A DNA stretch of 36,964 nt from Lachnospiraceae bacterium (GCA_017540265.1 JAFYBJ010000012.1:1-36964), one strand, 5' to 3'; shown: positions 1-8,301, counted from the first letter of the stretch. Made by a program: numbers and translations. The notes: generated by a model from the letters alone, not told the origin.

Positions 1-4
1 ACAT

Positions 5-33
5 AATATAGCACAGTCTGACCCGGTATTCAA
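5..33 (-). promoter_or_regulatory. Possible promoter for the gene beyond the left edge
   Basis: On the minus strand TTGAAT (33..28) is followed by a 17-base spacer and TATATT (10..5), four and five of six matches to the sigma-A hexamers. It lies just past the gltX stop and points out of the window, so it would serve the next gene to the left. That gene is not visible, so the assignment is tentative. Confidence 0.4.
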
Positions 34-50
34 GAGGTGAACGTTAAAAT

Positions 51-1505
51 TCAGACAGATAATAATTCTATGCCTTTTGCTATACGCTTTAAGCTTTCTT
101 CTTTTCCGATGATCTCCATTATCTCCGTTGCACCGGCCGGTGTCATCTGTTTTCCTGATACAGCTGTATGTAAAGGCCAGAGTACATAACCGTTCTTATA
201 TTCATGCTCTGCGGCAAAGCCCTGCAGCATTGAATAAAGTGCCTCATTGGAAAAATCATCATGCGCTTCTATTACCGGTAAGAGTTCCTTTAAAACAGCA
301 AGGGAGCTTTCTTTGGTGGTCTTCATCTTTTTGTGGCAGTACATTTCCGTATCATATTCGGGAAGCTCATTAAAGAAATCGACCATTTCCTCAATATCCG
401 GGAAGATCTCTATCCTTGTCTTTACCATGGCCGCGATCTTCTTTTTATCAAGACCGTCTTTAAGATACTTATCAAGATAAGGCTTCGCCATATCATAGAA
501 GCGTTCCTCATCCATAGCTTTAAGATATTCTCCGTTCATCCATTTAAGTTTTGTGAAATCAAAAACGGAGGGTGACTTGTTCATCCTGTGATAATCAAAG
601 GCTTCAACAAGCTCTTTTAAGCTAAACATCTCATTATCACCCTCGGGAGACCAGCCAAGCAGTGCCACGAAGTTAACTATAGCTTCTGTTATAAAGCCCT
701 GTTCCAGAAGATCTTCAAAAGAAGAATGACCGCTTCGCTTGGAAAGTTTTTTATGATTTTCATCGGTTATGAGCGGGCAGTGAACATAAACGGGAGGCTC
801 CCAGCCGAATGCAGCATAGAGCCTGTTGTATTTGGGAGATGAGCTTAAATATTCATTTCCTCTAACAACATGAGTGATGCCCATAAGATGATCATCCACC
901 ACATTGGCAAAATTGTATGTGGGAAAACCGTCAGACTTTATGAGTATCATATCATCCAGTTCCGAATTATCTACGGTTATCTCACCGTAGATCTCATCGT
1001 TAAAGGATGTAGTACCTTCCGAAGGATTGTTCTGTCTTATAACAAAGGGCTTTCCTTCAGCCAGATTCTTCTCTGTCTCTTCCTTTGAGAGTGAAAGGCA
1101 GTGCTTGTCATATACCATGATCTCCTTGCCGTCTTCACCGGTCTTTGTTTTAAGGCTCTCAAGCCTTTCCTTTGTACAGAAACAATAATATGCCTCGCCC
1201 CTGTCTATGAGCTTCTTTGCATATTCCATATAAAGACCGTTCTTCTGTCTCTCACTCTGTACATAAGGTCCCACGCCCTTGTCCTTATCCGGTCCTTCAT
1301 CATAAATAAGACCTGTCTTTTCAAGTGTGCGGTTTATTATATCTACAGCACCCTCAACTTCCCTTTCCTGATCCGTATCTTCTATGCGGAGTATAAAATC
1401 GCCGCCTTCATGCTTTGCGATAAGATAGGAATAGAGAGCTGTCCGCAGATTGCCGACATGCATCCTTCCTGTAGGGCTTGGTGCAAATCTTGTTCTGATC
1501 TTCAT
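51..1505 (-). CDS. gltX: Glutamyl-tRNA synthetase
   Basis: A class I aminoacyl-tRNA synthetase that charges tRNA-Glu, and in many Firmicutes also tRNA-Gln for later amidation, in the cytoplasm. At 484 residues it is a normal family length. The N-terminus has the [13 protein letters not shown] signature, with the HIGH-like HVGN at residues 16-19. The KMSKS loop is KLSKR at about 253-257. Cysteines 108, 110 and 136 with H135 resemble the zinc-binding region of zinc-containing GluRS. The ATG start follows a GAGAGG ribosome site five bases upstream. It lies 9 bases after lspA and is probably the last gene of the GGDEF-aroB-lspA-gltX operon. Whether it is discriminating or not cannot be decided by eye. 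Confidence 0.97.
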   Translation of the reverse strand: MKIRTRFAPSPTGRMHVGNLRTALYSYLIAKHEGGDFILRIEDTDQEREVEGAVDIINRTLEKTGLIYDEGPDKDKGVGPYVQSERQKNGLYMEYAKKLIDRGEAYYCFCTKERLESLKTKTGEDGKEIMVYDKHCLSLSKEETEKNLAEGKPFVIRQNNPSEGTTSFNDEIYGEITVDNSELDDMILIKSDGFPTYNFANVVDDHLMGITHVVRGNEYLSSSPKYNRLYAAFGWEPPVYVHCPLITDENHKKLSKRSGHSSFEDLLEQGFITEAIVNFVALLGWSPEGDNEMFSLKELVEAFDYHRMNKSPSVFDFTKLKWMNGEYLKAMDEERFYDMAKPYLDKYLKDGLDKKKIAAMVKTRIEIFPDIEEMVDFFNELPEYDTEMYCHKKMKTTKESSLAVLKELLPVIEAHDDFSNEALYSMLQGFAAEHEYKNGYVLWPLHTAVSGKQMTPAGATEIMEIIGKEESLKRIAKGIELLSV

Positions 1506-1514
1506 ATCAACCTC

Positions 1515-2036
1515 TCAATCCGGAGTTTTTTCACTCCGATTTTTTTTTAAAAACTCAAGATCCTCATCTTTATATATGAACATAAAGAGGACCATAAGAA
1601 TAAACACGCCTATGACAACACAGATATCCGCGACATTAAATACAGGAAAATTGATCAGTGAAAAATAAAGAAAATCCGTTACCGATCTTTTGACGACCCT
1701 GTCTGCAAGATTGCCTGCCGCTCCCGAAAGAACAAGAGCAAGCGCCGGGTGCAGATACGAATATTTCCTGTCTGCCGGGAGCTTTAAGAGCACATATATG
1801 CAGCCTGCAGATATGATCACTGTTATTATGAGAAAAAAAACGGTCTGCCCCTTAAGCACTCCCCAGACAGCTCCTGTATTTTCAAAATGATATATCTCGA
1901 ATACACCGTCTATAAGTTTTATACTTTCATGTTCTTTTAGATTGGACCTGATAAGCTGCTTGCTTACCTGATCAAGAAAAAGCATGACTGCAAAGATAAT
2001 GGTATCCGCTATATAAGCTGCCCTTTTCCTGCTCAT
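1515..2036 (-). CDS. lspA: Lipoprotein signal peptidase II
   Basis: An integral membrane aspartyl protease that removes signal peptides from diacylglyceryl-modified prolipoproteins. The 173 residues give four hydrophobic segments (roughly 10-27, 63-84, 92-110 and 133-155). The family motifs are present: NTGAVWG at 53-59, GNLADRV with catalytic D112, and FNVADI with catalytic D137. The charged C-terminal tail is cytoplasmic by family topology. Its ATG overlaps the aroB stop as ATGA, which implies translational coupling. The DD-carboxypeptidase in this window (8353..9366) has a lipobox and would be one of its substrates. Confidence 0.96.
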   Translation of the reverse strand: MSRKRAAYIADTIIFAVMLFLDQVSKQLIRSNLKEHESIKLIDGVFEIYHFENTGAVWGVLKGQTVFFLIITVIISAGCIYVLLKLPADRKYSYLHPALALVLSGAAGNLADRVVKRSVTDFLYFSLINFPVFNVADICVVIGVFILMVLFMFIYKDEDLEFLKKNRSEKTPD

Positions 2037-3142
2037 TCTCTCTTATCCTCATCCGAAAACCATATTTCATCTATTCCGGCTCTCAGATCATCATCGCTTA
2101 CATTCCGGTCTATATAAGCCTTTCCGGCCTTTTTCAATAATATGAATTTTATTCCGTCCGAAGATGCTTTTTTATCGGACTTTGTCAGTCTTATAATCTC
2201 ATCAGGATCGATATCTTCTATCGATATGGGCAGATCAAAGGGAACGAACATATCCCTGATCTCATAATACTCATCCCTGGTTATCTTTTCCTTCTTCCAT
2301 GATATGAATGCAGCAGCCACTGAGCCCAATGCTACGCACTCTCCGTGAAGCAGTTCAAAATTCTTATATTTTTCTATGGCATGACCTATAGTATGTCCGA
2401 AATTAAGCAGGGCCCTGTCACCTTTTTCAAGAGGGTCTTTTTCAACGATCTTCTGTTTGCATTCACAGCAGGTCTTTATCATTTCCGTAAGTACTTCCTC
2501 ATCCCTCTCATTTATCTCGTATATCCTTGATATGAGCCATTCATAAAAAGCTTCATCCATGATAAGACCGTACTTAAGCACCTCTGCCATACCGGAAGCA
2601 TACTGCCTTCCGTCCAGTGTTTTTAATGTATCGATATTAATATACACCAGTGAAGGCATCTTAAACGCCCCCACCATATTCTTATAAGCATCAAGATCCA
2701 CGCCTGTCTTTCCGCCTATTGAGGAATCCACCTGGGCAAGAAGTGTAGTGGGGATCTGTATAACATCAATGCCCCTCATATATATAGCCGAGCAGAAGCC
2801 TGCAATATCGCCGGCAACACCGCCTCCTAAAGCAACCACCAGATCATCCCTGTTAAAACGGGCTTCGGTCATCGCTTTAAGTATGGTCTGCACGGTTTCA
2901 AGATTTTTATTTTTTTCGCCAAAAGGAAAAGCGTAAACCGTAACAAAAGGACATACCTTTGAAAGCTCTTCCTTAACCGCCTCAGCATATAAACCCTCTA
3001 CCTGCGTATCTGTAACTATAAAAGCTTTTTTTCCTTCCAGGCCCGCAGTTTTTATACGGTCCGGAAGCTCAGAAAACCCCTTTGTAATATATATATCATA
3101 AGCAGGTTTATTATTGACGTTTACTGTAAGTATTTCAGGCAT
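2033..3142 (-). CDS. aroB: 3-dehydroquinate synthase
   Basis: Second step of the shikimate pathway: converts DAHP to 3-dehydroquinate using NAD and a divalent metal. The 369 residues match the usual length. GGGVAGD at 106-112 is the NAD-binding glycine-rich loop, followed by the diagnostic TTLLAQVDSSIGGKTGVD stretch at 132-149. Likely metal ligands are E187 (MAEVLKYG), H250 (NFGHTIGHAIE) and H266 (LLHGE). An AGAGGAG ribosome site lies six bases before the ATG. The gene starts 12 bases after the GGDEF regulator and overlaps lspA by four bases. No other shikimate gene is visible, so aroB is separated from its pathway here. Confidence 0.97.
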   Translation of the reverse strand: MPEILTVNVNNKPAYDIYITKGFSELPDRIKTAGLEGKKAFIVTDTQVEGLYAEAVKEELSKVCPFVTVYAFPFGEKNKNLETVQTILKAMTEARFNRDDLVVALGGGVAGDIAGFCSAIYMRGIDVIQIPTTLLAQVDSSIGGKTGVDLDAYKNMVGAFKMPSLVYINIDTLKTLDGRQYASGMAEVLKYGLIMDEAFYEWLISRIYEINERDEEVLTEMIKTCCECKQKIVEKDPLEKGDRALLNFGHTIGHAIEKYKNFELLHGECVALGSVAAAFISWKKEKITRDEYYEIRDMFVPFDLPISIEDIDPDEIIRLTKSDKKASSDGIKFILLKKAGKAYIDRNVSDDDLRAGIDEIWFSDEDKRE

Positions 3143-3154
3143 TTTTTGCTCCTC

Positions 3155-4777
3155 TTATGAATTGTTTCCGGGGGTCCCCAAAAGGCCGCCCTCAATATGT
3201 AATAAAGCTGTTCTTGAATTTATGGCAGAAAAAGGATTGGGATCGAATGTCTCCTCTTTAACAGGCTCTTCTTCAAAAACAGGCAAAACTTCAGGCTCTG
3301 TTACAGGTTCTGTTACAAGTTCTGCGACAGACTCTGTCACGGGCGCAGGCGAAATCTCAGGCTTGACCCGTACTTCGGCTGTTGCCCTGTCGGCTGTCTT
3401 CTTTCCCCTCATCTTAACAAAATCATATGCTATGGTATATTTTCCACCCATATAAAGCGTAAAGAATGCCGCATTTATCCTTTCAACTATCATCTGAACA
3501 TTCTCATCCCTGGCTCCCATCAGGATAACAAATATCTGCCTGCTGGAATATCTTGTGGATATATCCTCACGCCTTAATGAGCTGTATATTGCCTGTTCAA
3601 GAAGCTCAATGGCAAGCTCTGTCTCTGTGGTATCCGGATCCGTTCCGGGCACAGGCATGATAGTAAAAAGCACACTCTCAACATCTCTGTCCGATCTCGA
3701 AACTATGCGGCTTACAAGATTATACACATGATGGAAAGAATCAAAAGCAACCTTATATACACCGGTACCGGAATCGGACCTGTTGAGCGCCTCTTCAATA
3801 TAACCTATATCAACCAGCTGTCCCGACCTGCCCTGTTCCTCCGCTGAAGAATCAGAGTAGAAATGATAGGAATTCTTTCCGTTCTGTTTAACGTAGTAAA
3901 GAGCCTTATCCGCTGCATTATATAATTTATTAAATTCCGAACCGTCATCGGGCGCATGGGCAATACCTACGGATATCGATGAATTGGTATTGAATTCTTT
4001 CTCATCAAGCTTCGTGCAGATATCCATTATAAGAGCGGCAGCCTTTTCGCTTATCTCATGCCTGTCAGAAAGTCCGTCAAAAAAGGCCACAAATTCATCC
4101 CCGCCTATCCTGCAGGTGATATCATTTTCGCCTGCACAGGCACGAAGGCTGTCAGCCATCATCTTTAACACATCATCACCGGCTATATGGCCGTAGTTAT
4201 CATTAATAGCCTTGAAATTGTCCATGTCTATCATGAACAGAACACCTTCGGCACCGGATGAAAGCTTTTTATTTACAAGGCTTTCCGTATAAACCCTGTT
4301 ATAAAGACCTGTGAGCACGTCCTTCTGCGACCTGTCCTTTATATCCTCAACTTCCTTTATGCGTTCATTAAGCTCATCGGAAAGGATATGATGCTTGTCT
4401 TCGATCGCAAGCACTCTGTTTATGCGGTTTAAGAGGACACTGGGAACAAAGGGCTTTGCAATGAAATCAACAGCCCCCATCTCAAGACATTCTGCTTCGG
4501 TCACGGCATTTGCATTTGCAGAAAGGAATATTATGGGAATATCTTTTATCCTGGGATTCTCCCTTATCCTTCGCATAACTTCAAAGCCGTCCATGAACGG
4601 CATGTTCATATCAAGAAGGATAAGATCCGGGGTATTGTTTTCAAGGAAATGTAGCGCCTGGTTTCCGGATATTGTGGGAGTAACCTTACAATATCCCTTA
4701 AGCACAGTCCTGGCGCAGGTAAGATTGATATTATCATCATCAACTATGAGCACGTGTTTTAGTGATGCGCTTCCCAT
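3155..4777 (-). CDS. REC-GGDEF response regulator with a second, degenerate GGDEF-like region
   Basis: A probable cytoplasmic regulator making cyclic di-GMP. The start is the ATG at 4777, six bases after GGAGG; the reading frame also runs back to a TTG with no ribosome site. An N-terminal receiver domain (about 5-125) has acidic residues DDD 13-15, phospho-acceptor D56 in LLDMNMP and K108. A GGDEF domain follows (about 150-315) with an intact GGDEF at 225-229, so catalysis is plausible. The usual RxxD inhibitory site reads GEND and appears lost. Residues about 320-470 look like a second GGDEF fold whose signature is SSRQIF. The tail has PVTE/LVTE-type repeats rich in Pro and Glu. It probably heads the operon with aroB, lspA and gltX. 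Confidence 0.85.
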   Translation of the reverse strand: MGSASLKHVLIVDDDNINLTCARTVLKGYCKVTPTISGNQALHFLENNTPDLILLDMNMPFMDGFEVMRRIRENPRIKDIPIIFLSANANAVTEAECLEMGAVDFIAKPFVPSVLLNRINRVLAIEDKHHILSDELNERIKEVEDIKDRSQKDVLTGLYNRVYTESLVNKKLSSGAEGVLFMIDMDNFKAINDNYGHIAGDDVLKMMADSLRACAGENDITCRIGGDEFVAFFDGLSDRHEISEKAAALIMDICTKLDEKEFNTNSSISVGIAHAPDDGSEFNKLYNAADKALYYVKQNGKNSYHFYSDSSAEEQGRSGQLVDIGYIEEALNRSDSGTGVYKVAFDSFHHVYNLVSRIVSRSDRDVESVLFTIMPVPGTDPDTTETELAIELLEQAIYSSLRREDISTRYSSRQIFVILMGARDENVQMIVERINAAFFTLYMGGKYTIAYDFVKMRGKKTADRATAEVRVKPEISPAPVTESVAELVTEPVTEPEVLPVFEEEPVKEETFDPNPFSAINSRTALLHIEGGLLGTPGNNS

Positions 4778-4814
4778 TAAGTACCTCCGAATTGTGATCA
4801 AAAAACATCAATAT

Positions 4815-4844
4815 ATTATAAGCCTTTATCATGTTCCAATGCAA
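4815..4844 (-). promoter_or_regulatory. Promoter of the GGDEF-aroB-lspA-gltX operon
   Basis: A perfect TATAAT (4820..4815) lies 37 bases upstream of the GGDEF ATG on the minus strand. The best -35 is TTGCAT (4844..4839) with an 18-base spacer, which matches only in its TTG. It sits directly after the sepF terminator, as expected for a new transcription unit. Confidence 0.55.
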
Positions 4845-4860
4845 ATATAAAATGCTGATA

Positions 4861-4887
4861 AAAAAAACCGGCTCAAATGAGCCGGTT
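4861..4887 (-). terminator. Rho-independent terminator of sepF
   Basis: A perfect ten-base-pair inverted repeat (4866..4875 with 4878..4887, arm AACCGGCTCA) is followed on the minus strand by a run of T residues. It lies 17 bases after the sepF stop. The complementary side lacks a comparable T run, so it acts mainly on the minus strand. Confidence 0.9.
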
Positions 4888-4904
4888 CATAAAACATTCA
4901 GTGA

Positions 4905-5363
4905 TCAGTTATTTCCCGTAAGGATATCACCTGTGATATTCACCGCCTCGGGAGTAAAAAGATAGATTCCGCAGGGTGCGCTGGCAACAGATACGGAGAT
5001 CTTTCCGAATGTACCATTAAGAGCATATACGGAGCCGCAGGCGAAATCCAGTGCTCTGGTAGCAAGCTCGGGTGTGCATTCCTGAGTGTTAAGTATAACA
5101 GAAACACCGTCAAGGAGCTTTAAGGTAAGCTCGCTTACATCATCAAGGCTCTTGGGGCAGATAGTGAAAACTTCGCTTGCCGTAAAAGCGCTCTCTGAAT
5201 TCTTCTTTGCAAAAGGAGAAATCTTCCCGCTGCTCTTTGAAGAAGACTTTCTCGAAGGTCTTTCTGCTTCATACTCTTCCATCTCATCAGCCTCATATAC
5301 ATCATCATCATATTCTTCATCTGCACGAAATACGCTCGCAAGGTTTGATAAACTAAATGACAT
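4905..5363 (-). CDS. sepF: Cell division protein SepF
   Basis: A cytoplasmic FtsZ partner that helps tether and bundle the Z ring in Gram-positive bacteria. The 152-residue protein has the expected layout: a short amphipathic N-terminal segment (residues 1-14, probable membrane anchor), an acidic and Ser/Lys-rich linker (15-58) and the DUF552/SepF core (about 60-150) with RALDFACGSVYALNG and the closing IYLFTPEAVNI motif. GAGGAGG lies seven bases before the ATG. It is transcribed alone, between a strong promoter and its own terminator, and is separated from yggS by about 390 bases. In Bacillus ylmE (yggS) and sepF are close neighbours, so the pairing is conserved but the transcripts are split here. 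Confidence 0.93.
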   Translation of the reverse strand: MSFSLSNLASVFRADEEYDDDVYEADEMEEYEAERPSRKSSSKSSGKISPFAKKNSESAFTASEVFTICPKSLDDVSELTLKLLDGVSVILNTQECTPELATRALDFACGSVYALNGTFGKISVSVASAPCGIYLFTPEAVNITGDILTGNN

Positions 5364-5410
5364 TTTTCTTCCTCCTCATACAATGGGATATTTTTAAAAC
5401 AACTACGTCA

Positions 5411-5439
5411 ATTATGCACCAGTATTTAAATTATGTCAA
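5411..5439 (-). promoter_or_regulatory. Strong sigma-A promoter of sepF
   Basis: On the minus strand a perfect TTGACA (5439..5434) is followed by exactly 17 bases and CATAAT (5416..5411), five of six matches. Transcription would start near 5404, giving a leader of about 40 bases before the sepF ATG. The -35 hexamer lies inside one copy of the TTATGTNAAC repeat that is arrayed upstream, so a repeat-binding protein could compete with RNA polymerase. Confidence 0.82.
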
Positions 5440-5653
5440 CATTTTTTTGAAAAACTTTTTCTACATTAATATCACAAAAATCTAGTATTCATAAGCTTTT
5501 TTGCGACTGTATCTGTCTGCAGACGTTACAGATATATTTCTTATGTCAATGTTTTATGTGAACATATTATGTAAACAGCATCCGAACTTATGTTAACTGA
5601 TTTATGTAAACCTATAAAAAACGTTATGTTAACCTGCCCTGATTTATGTTAAT
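5431..5653 (-). repeat. Eight-copy TTATGTNAA(C/T) motif array upstream of sepF
   Basis: Ten-base copies on the plus strand start at 5431, 5541, 5554, 5567, 5588, 5602, 5624 and 5644. All keep TTATGT, one variable base, AA, and then C or T. Read in the sepF direction they are (G/A)TTNACATAA. Successive starts differ by 110, 13, 13, 21, 14, 22 and 20 bases, so seven copies fall within 113 bases in the same orientation. This suggests a multi-site operator or similar cooperative binding array, but the protein is unknown. It accounts for most of the 5364-5752 gap; the rest is the sepF promoter and the yggS terminator. Confidence 0.75.
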
Positions 5654-5690
5654 CGGATCGCCGGAATATCGTTTACGTCTTCAAATAAAT

Positions 5691-5715
5691 AAAAAAGCGC
5701 CCGTACAACAGGCGC
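5691..5715 (-). terminator. Rho-independent terminator after yggS
   Basis: An eight-base-pair stem with one G-T wobble (GCGCCTGT with ACGGGCGC on the minus strand) and a three-base loop spans 5715..5697 and is followed by six T residues. It closes the long run of genes that begins at lon. Confidence 0.85.
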
Positions 5716-5752
5716 CATTCAATCTGTAAATATCAGCTGATCTGTTAAAATA

Positions 5753-6448
5753 TTAATGTATACCGTAATCCCTTTCCCCAAAGATGCCGGTGCCGACTCT
5801 TACAAAATGAGCCCCCTCCTCCACCGCCACTTCAAAGTCTCCGGTCATTCCCATCGAAAGAAGAGGATGCCCTGCAAAGCAGTCTTTAAACTCAGGCCTT
5901 AAAGAAAATTCTCTTAATGCAGAAAAATACTTCCTGTTGCTTTCCGGATCCTCGGTATAAGGTGCAATGGTCATAAGGCCTTTTAACTCAATATGAGGAA
6001 GATCCGATACTCTTTTTATCAGCTCCGTATTTGCCGCCTCATCGGAGGTGCCGAATTTCGAATCCTCACCTGCCTCATTTATCTCAATAAGAACAGGAGT
6101 CTTTATTCCTGCTTTTGCCGATTCTTTTTCGACAGCCTCTGCCAGATGAAGTGTATCGATACTGTGAATGAGACTTACCTTACCTGTGATATATTTTACT
6201 TTATTTGTCTGCAGATGGCCTATCATATGCCACCTGATATCATCCGGAAGCACCGGCATCTTTTCCGTGAGTTCCTGGACCTTGTTTTCACCGAAATCGC
6301 GGCTGCCGGCATCATAAGCTTCCTTAAGCATGGAAACGGGCTTTGTCTTGCTGACCGAGATAAGAGTCACCTCAGATATATCCCTTCCGCTCTTCTTACA
6401 GGCCTCTTCAATCCTTCTTCTTACTTCAGTTAAATTTTGAGCGATCAT
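5753..6448 (-). CDS. yggS: YggS/YlmE-family pyridoxal phosphate homeostasis protein
   Basis: A single-domain alanine-racemase-fold PLP protein that buffers pyridoxal phosphate in the cytoplasm; the family has no settled catalytic reaction. The 231 residues match the family. K34 in LISVSKTKPV is the PLP-binding lysine. FGENKVQE, WHMIGHLQTNK, GLMTIAPYT and LSMGMTGDFEVAVEEGA are characteristic of the family, and the last binds the cofactor phosphate. GAGAGGGA precedes the ATG. It starts 20 bases after the HlyD-like gene and is the last gene before a terminator. The neighbouring sepF recalls the Bacillus ylmE-sepF pair. Confidence 0.95.
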   Translation of the reverse strand: MIAQNLTEVRRRIEEACKKSGRDISEVTLISVSKTKPVSMLKEAYDAGSRDFGENKVQELTEKMPVLPDDIRWHMIGHLQTNKVKYITGKVSLIHSIDTLHLAEAVEKESAKAGIKTPVLIEINEAGEDSKFGTSDEAANTELIKRVSDLPHIELKGLMTIAPYTEDPESNRKYFSALREFSLRPEFKDCFAGHPLLSMGMTGDFEVAVEEGAHFVRVGTGIFGERDYGIH

Positions 6449-6468
6449 ATTCCCTCTCCCTAAAAAAT

Positions 6469-7881
6469 TTATTCATAGATAAACTCATCGTCCACGGCAT
6501 TTTCCGCATCAAGGATTATATAATCATACTCCCTGATACCATATGTCGTATCAGAGGCTATTATCACATATTCACTGTTTTCATCAAGTATATTCACTTT
6601 ATAAAACCTTGCAAAGCCCTTATTGATGTTATAAACACCTCTTAAGACGTCCGTATCCCTTACAACATATTTAGCATTGCTGTCCGGCTTTATAAGAACA
6701 TCCCCGTATTTAAGCTGAGTATTATCCACATAATAGTGATCGTCGGTTTCGGAATATACCGATACCTCTACCTTGAGTACCGAGGACTCCCCTGTTTCCA
6801 GATAAGACTGTTTCAAAAATACCGCATTTCCGCCTTCTTCGGCAGTATCCGGAACGGCAAATTCCTTAGGTATGGTAAAAAATGTCTTATCTGCTATGGC
6901 ATTTACAGGAATCTTTAAGCCTTCCGTAGCCGATCCTTTTACTTCGATATCCGTAAATCTTTCAGCGGCAAAATTAGGCACGGAACTGTTAAAAGTAAAT
7001 ATGCAATAAGAATTATCCGCATCACAGCTGCTTACCGAGACCTTTCCGCTTAAGCGAATATCACGGTCCTTAAAAACAATGGTGCAATACCCTTCTTTTC
7101 TGAAGTATTCAGCCTGTTCATTATCCGTGATTATCACAGCCTTCCAATCATCGGATCGTATAAGCTTGCAGACCGGGGTCCCTCTGTCAACAAGATCCCC
7201 TGTCATATACTGTTTCTTCTCGTATGATGATTCCGAAAAAAGACTTTTTTTAAGATCATTTACCGTTATGCCTTCCATGCCGTCGGCTGAATAAATAACA
7301 TATCCTCCGTCGCCGTCATTTGAAAAAGTAGCAAGGCCGTTTACGGAATCTATCCTGTCATTTATGCTGCGGGCCGATATACGGTTTATCTCCGAGCTTA
7401 AACTGTGTACAAAATCATAGGTCTCGCGGAATTCATCCGGAGAAAAACCGGCCCTGAAAGTATCAATCTCATTTTTAAGCAGTTCCCTGTCCTCTTCCGA
7501 AGGTGAATAATCACCCGAAGATGCATCCCCCATAAGCGAACCGGTCTCATCCACCGAAAAAAGCCGGCTTCCCCTGCCGGCATGCTCACCTTCAGGCGCA
7601 AGACAGATAAGTGTTCCCGAGGCGGGAGCATTTATCACATATTCATCCTTAAGCAGCATAGCCCTGTAGATATTATCCTGTGTAAGGGAACCTTTGCGGA
7701 CCATATAAGAGCTTATACGGTCTTTTGAGATGACCTGCATAAAAAGTATTATCAAAAAAAAGAGGAAGACAACTATCAGAATAGCCAGAAATCTTCCACC
7801 GTATTTTTCAATATTTTCCCTGCCGATAGCCTTTTTTACAGGCTTTCCGGCAGGGGCTTTATTTGCCTTCTTACGAGGCAT
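6469..7881 (-). CDS. HlyD-like single-pass membrane protein
   Basis: This protein has a basic, cytoplasmic N-terminus, one strong transmembrane helix (about 31-50) and a long extracellular part of about 420 residues. Its order resembles membrane-fusion (HlyD-type) proteins: an early stretch with APASGTLICLAPEGE, like the lipoyl-type half motif; a helical middle (about 120-170); a second half motif near GDLVDRGTPVCKLI; and beta-rich C-terminal domains. No ABC transporter or outer-membrane partner is adjacent, so export is not established. Similar proteins sit next to yggS and sepF in Clostridia, which favours an envelope or division role. The ribosome site before the ATG is weak (AAAGG at short spacing), and it begins 6 bases after the P-loop gene, so coupling is likely. 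Confidence 0.65.
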   Translation of the reverse strand: MPRKKANKAPAGKPVKKAIGRENIEKYGGRFLAILIVVFLFFLIILFMQVISKDRISSYMVRKGSLTQDNIYRAMLLKDEYVINAPASGTLICLAPEGEHAGRGSRLFSVDETGSLMGDASSGDYSPSEEDRELLKNEIDTFRAGFSPDEFRETYDFVHSLSSEINRISARSINDRIDSVNGLATFSNDGDGGYVIYSADGMEGITVNDLKKSLFSESSYEKKQYMTGDLVDRGTPVCKLIRSDDWKAVIITDNEQAEYFRKEGYCTIVFKDRDIRLSGKVSVSSCDADNSYCIFTFNSSVPNFAAERFTDIEVKGSATEGLKIPVNAIADKTFFTIPKEFAVPDTAEEGGNAVFLKQSYLETGESSVLKVEVSVYSETDDHYYVDNTQLKYGDVLIKPDSNAKYVVRDTDVLRGVYNINKGFARFYKVNILDENSEYVIIASDTTYGIREYDYIILDAENAVDDEFIYE

Positions 7882-7887
7882 ATACCT

Positions 7888-8301
7888 TTAGCTTAATATG
7901 GAGGAGCGTAATGACTCGGGTATATCCGACTCCTCTGCGGATAAAGCGATGCAAAGGTCAATATTGTATTTCTTACCAAGTGCATCAAATTTCTCAAGTT
8001 CTTTAGCAGCATCTTCCTTACTTATATTTGCAAGCTTTAAGAAGCTGTCAAAGAACATAGCCTCTATATCCCTGTCCTGTGATAATATTCCGCAGACAAA
8101 ACCGAAAAATTCATCTGCATCAGAAAAAGAAAATTCCGAAACATCGATAAGCCTGATCTTGTTGTTTATCTCAAACATATGCCTTCCGTTCTTGTCAAGA
8201 TATACAAGATTCCCCTTTGCCTGGGTAACTGCATTGTTTGCAAGATCAAGGAGTTTCATTGTTTTTCCTGTTCCTTCATTTCCAATGATAAGCTTCATCA
8301 T
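7888..8301 (-). CDS. Small P-loop protein of unknown function
   Basis: A 137-residue protein that begins almost at once with a Walker A motif, GNEGTGKT (about 7-14 from the first Met). A hydrophobic strand ending in Asp (IEAMFFDSF, about 78-86) could be Walker B. No sensor, arginine finger or DNA-binding motif was recognised. The size is half that of a normal ATPase, yet no frameshift or remnant is visible around it, so it seems to be a complete small family. Similar clostridial proteins are often labelled PilT-like, which I do not adopt because the PilT Asp and His boxes are not evident. Two ATGs are adjacent; GGAGG lies nine bases before the first. It sits between a DD-carboxypeptidase and the HlyD-like protein. 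Confidence 0.6.
   Translation of the reverse strand: MMKLIIGNEGTGKTMKLLDLANNAVTQAKGNLVYLDKNGRHMFEINNKIRLIDVSEFSFSDADEFFGFVCGILSQDRDIEAMFFDSFLKLANISKEDAAKELEKFDALGKKYNIDLCIALSAEESDIPESLRSSILS

Noticed and set aside
5412-5653. Replication origin with DnaA boxes upstream of sepF
   Set aside because: The repeats read TTATGTNAA, not TTATNCACA. Only TTATGCACC at 5412 is close to a DnaA box, it coincides with the sepF -10 region, and dnaA or dnaN is not nearby.
5431-5653. CRISPR array
   Set aside because: The repeated unit is only ten bases, spacings are 13-22 bases and no cas gene is present.
7888-8301. PilT or twitching motility ATPase
   Set aside because: Only Walker A is present; the Asp and His boxes and the length of PilT are missing, and no pilus gene is nearby.
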